Shown: positions 63,797-64,000 of the stretch, piece after piece
How positions within the stretch are numbered: position 1 is the first letter of the stretch
Layout: each line of letters starts with the position of its first letter
From: Asaia astilbis JCM 15831
GTDB lineage: Bacteria; Pseudomonadota; Alphaproteobacteria; Acetobacterales; Acetobacteraceae
Length of the DNA: 64,000 nt
NCBI RefSeq assembly: GCF_000613845.1
Contig: NZ_BAJT01000009.1
Span: 1-64,000 of the forward strand
Direction: 5' to 3'
Notes under the pieces: generated by a model
What the model was told of the DNA's origin: nothing
Databases searched by the model: none
The model's input: the letters and a program-made list of their open reading frames with translations, nothing else
Position numbers and translations under genes: made by a program

Positions 63797-63880
63797 GGCG
63801 TAATCCGAAACAGAGCTGAAATCAGTCGCAACAGGTAAAATAGAGACTGAGGAGCAATAACAATATAAGTTACTTTTTCC

Positions 63881-64000
63881 TCAGGCGCGACCCCTAATGA
63901 AATGAACGAGGCGCTTTAGTACCCCATTTGGGCGTGGATCGGGAGCATCGGCGTCATGAAATCCACGATCGGCGCCTGCAACCCAGGCGAGAAGGCCTGA
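63881..64000 (-). CDS. ftsA: Cell division protein FtsA, C-terminal end (partial)
   Basis: The last 39 codons of a gene entering from the window's right edge. The translation starts SGLLAWVAGAD and ends GVLKRLVHFIRGRA then TGA. The amphipathic, basic C-terminal helix matches the membrane-targeting sequence of FtsA, and the position directly upstream of ftsZ supports the call. Only this end is available. Confidence 0.8.
   Translation of the reverse strand, partial: SGLLAWVAGADRGFHDADAPDPRPNGVLKRLVHFIRGRA

Overview
The window reads as chromosome of an alphaproteobacterium of the family Acetobacteraceae (acetic acid bacteria). The reasons are the gene orders ffh-rpsP-rimM-trmD-rplS-leuCDB and ftsA-ftsZ-lpxC-bamD-recN-ligA, the HWE-type histidine kinases, a type II homoserine kinase beside rnhA, and many carbohydrate and acid-sugar functions. 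Genus is not determined; an Asaia- or Kozakia-like organism is only a guess.

Layout. 0-9.2 kb: acid-sugar or hydroxy-acid catabolic block on the minus strand (FMN 2-hydroxy-acid dehydrogenase, broken MFS, TIM-barrel isomerase, MFS, DenD-like dehydrogenase, two LysR regulators) with a divergent 3-hydroxyacyl-CoA-dehydrogenase-family gene. 9.7-15.7 kb: heme oxygenase plus bacteriophytochrome (PAS-GAF-PHY-HWE kinase-REC), then a radical SAM/UdgX DNA-repair pair. 15.7-18.1 kb: orphan sugar-binding protein and a Spy/CpxP-like protein. 18.2-29 kb: SRP/ribosome block, leucine biosynthesis, two aminotransferases, M3 peptidase. 29-37.4 kb: thioredoxin, small envelope proteins, cobalamin adenosyltransferase, an AT-hook/coiled-coil protein, OPT transporter, alginate-export-like porin. 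37.6-43.8 kb: ispH, thrB, rnhA, NMT1-like binding protein, MFS, csaA, gpt and three tRNAs. 44.7-48.3 kb: isolated phage-type lysis cassette and an HWE kinase/response-regulator pair. 48.3-64 kb: EamA and PepSY membrane proteins, nicotinamidase, an AaeB/AaeX/AaeA-like efflux set, CorC-like protein, ligA, recN, bamD, lpxC, ftsZ and the 3' end of ftsA.

The most important property for any reader is that at least fifteen single-base losses, nearly all in short G or C runs, break fourteen genes, including the normally indispensable ffh, ispH and lpxC. Restoring one base (two in the adenosyltransferase) gives full-length family-like proteins each time, and all corrected lengths are multiples of three. 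This looks like systematic consensus error in the sequence rather than biology. Coordinates below give the whole repaired gene span where this applies.

The biologically most interesting pieces are the photoreceptor operon next to the repair pair, the stand-alone lysis cassette beside a sensory kinase, and the DenD cluster that lacks the expected kinase. No CRISPR array, insertion sequence, rRNA operon or integrase was seen.
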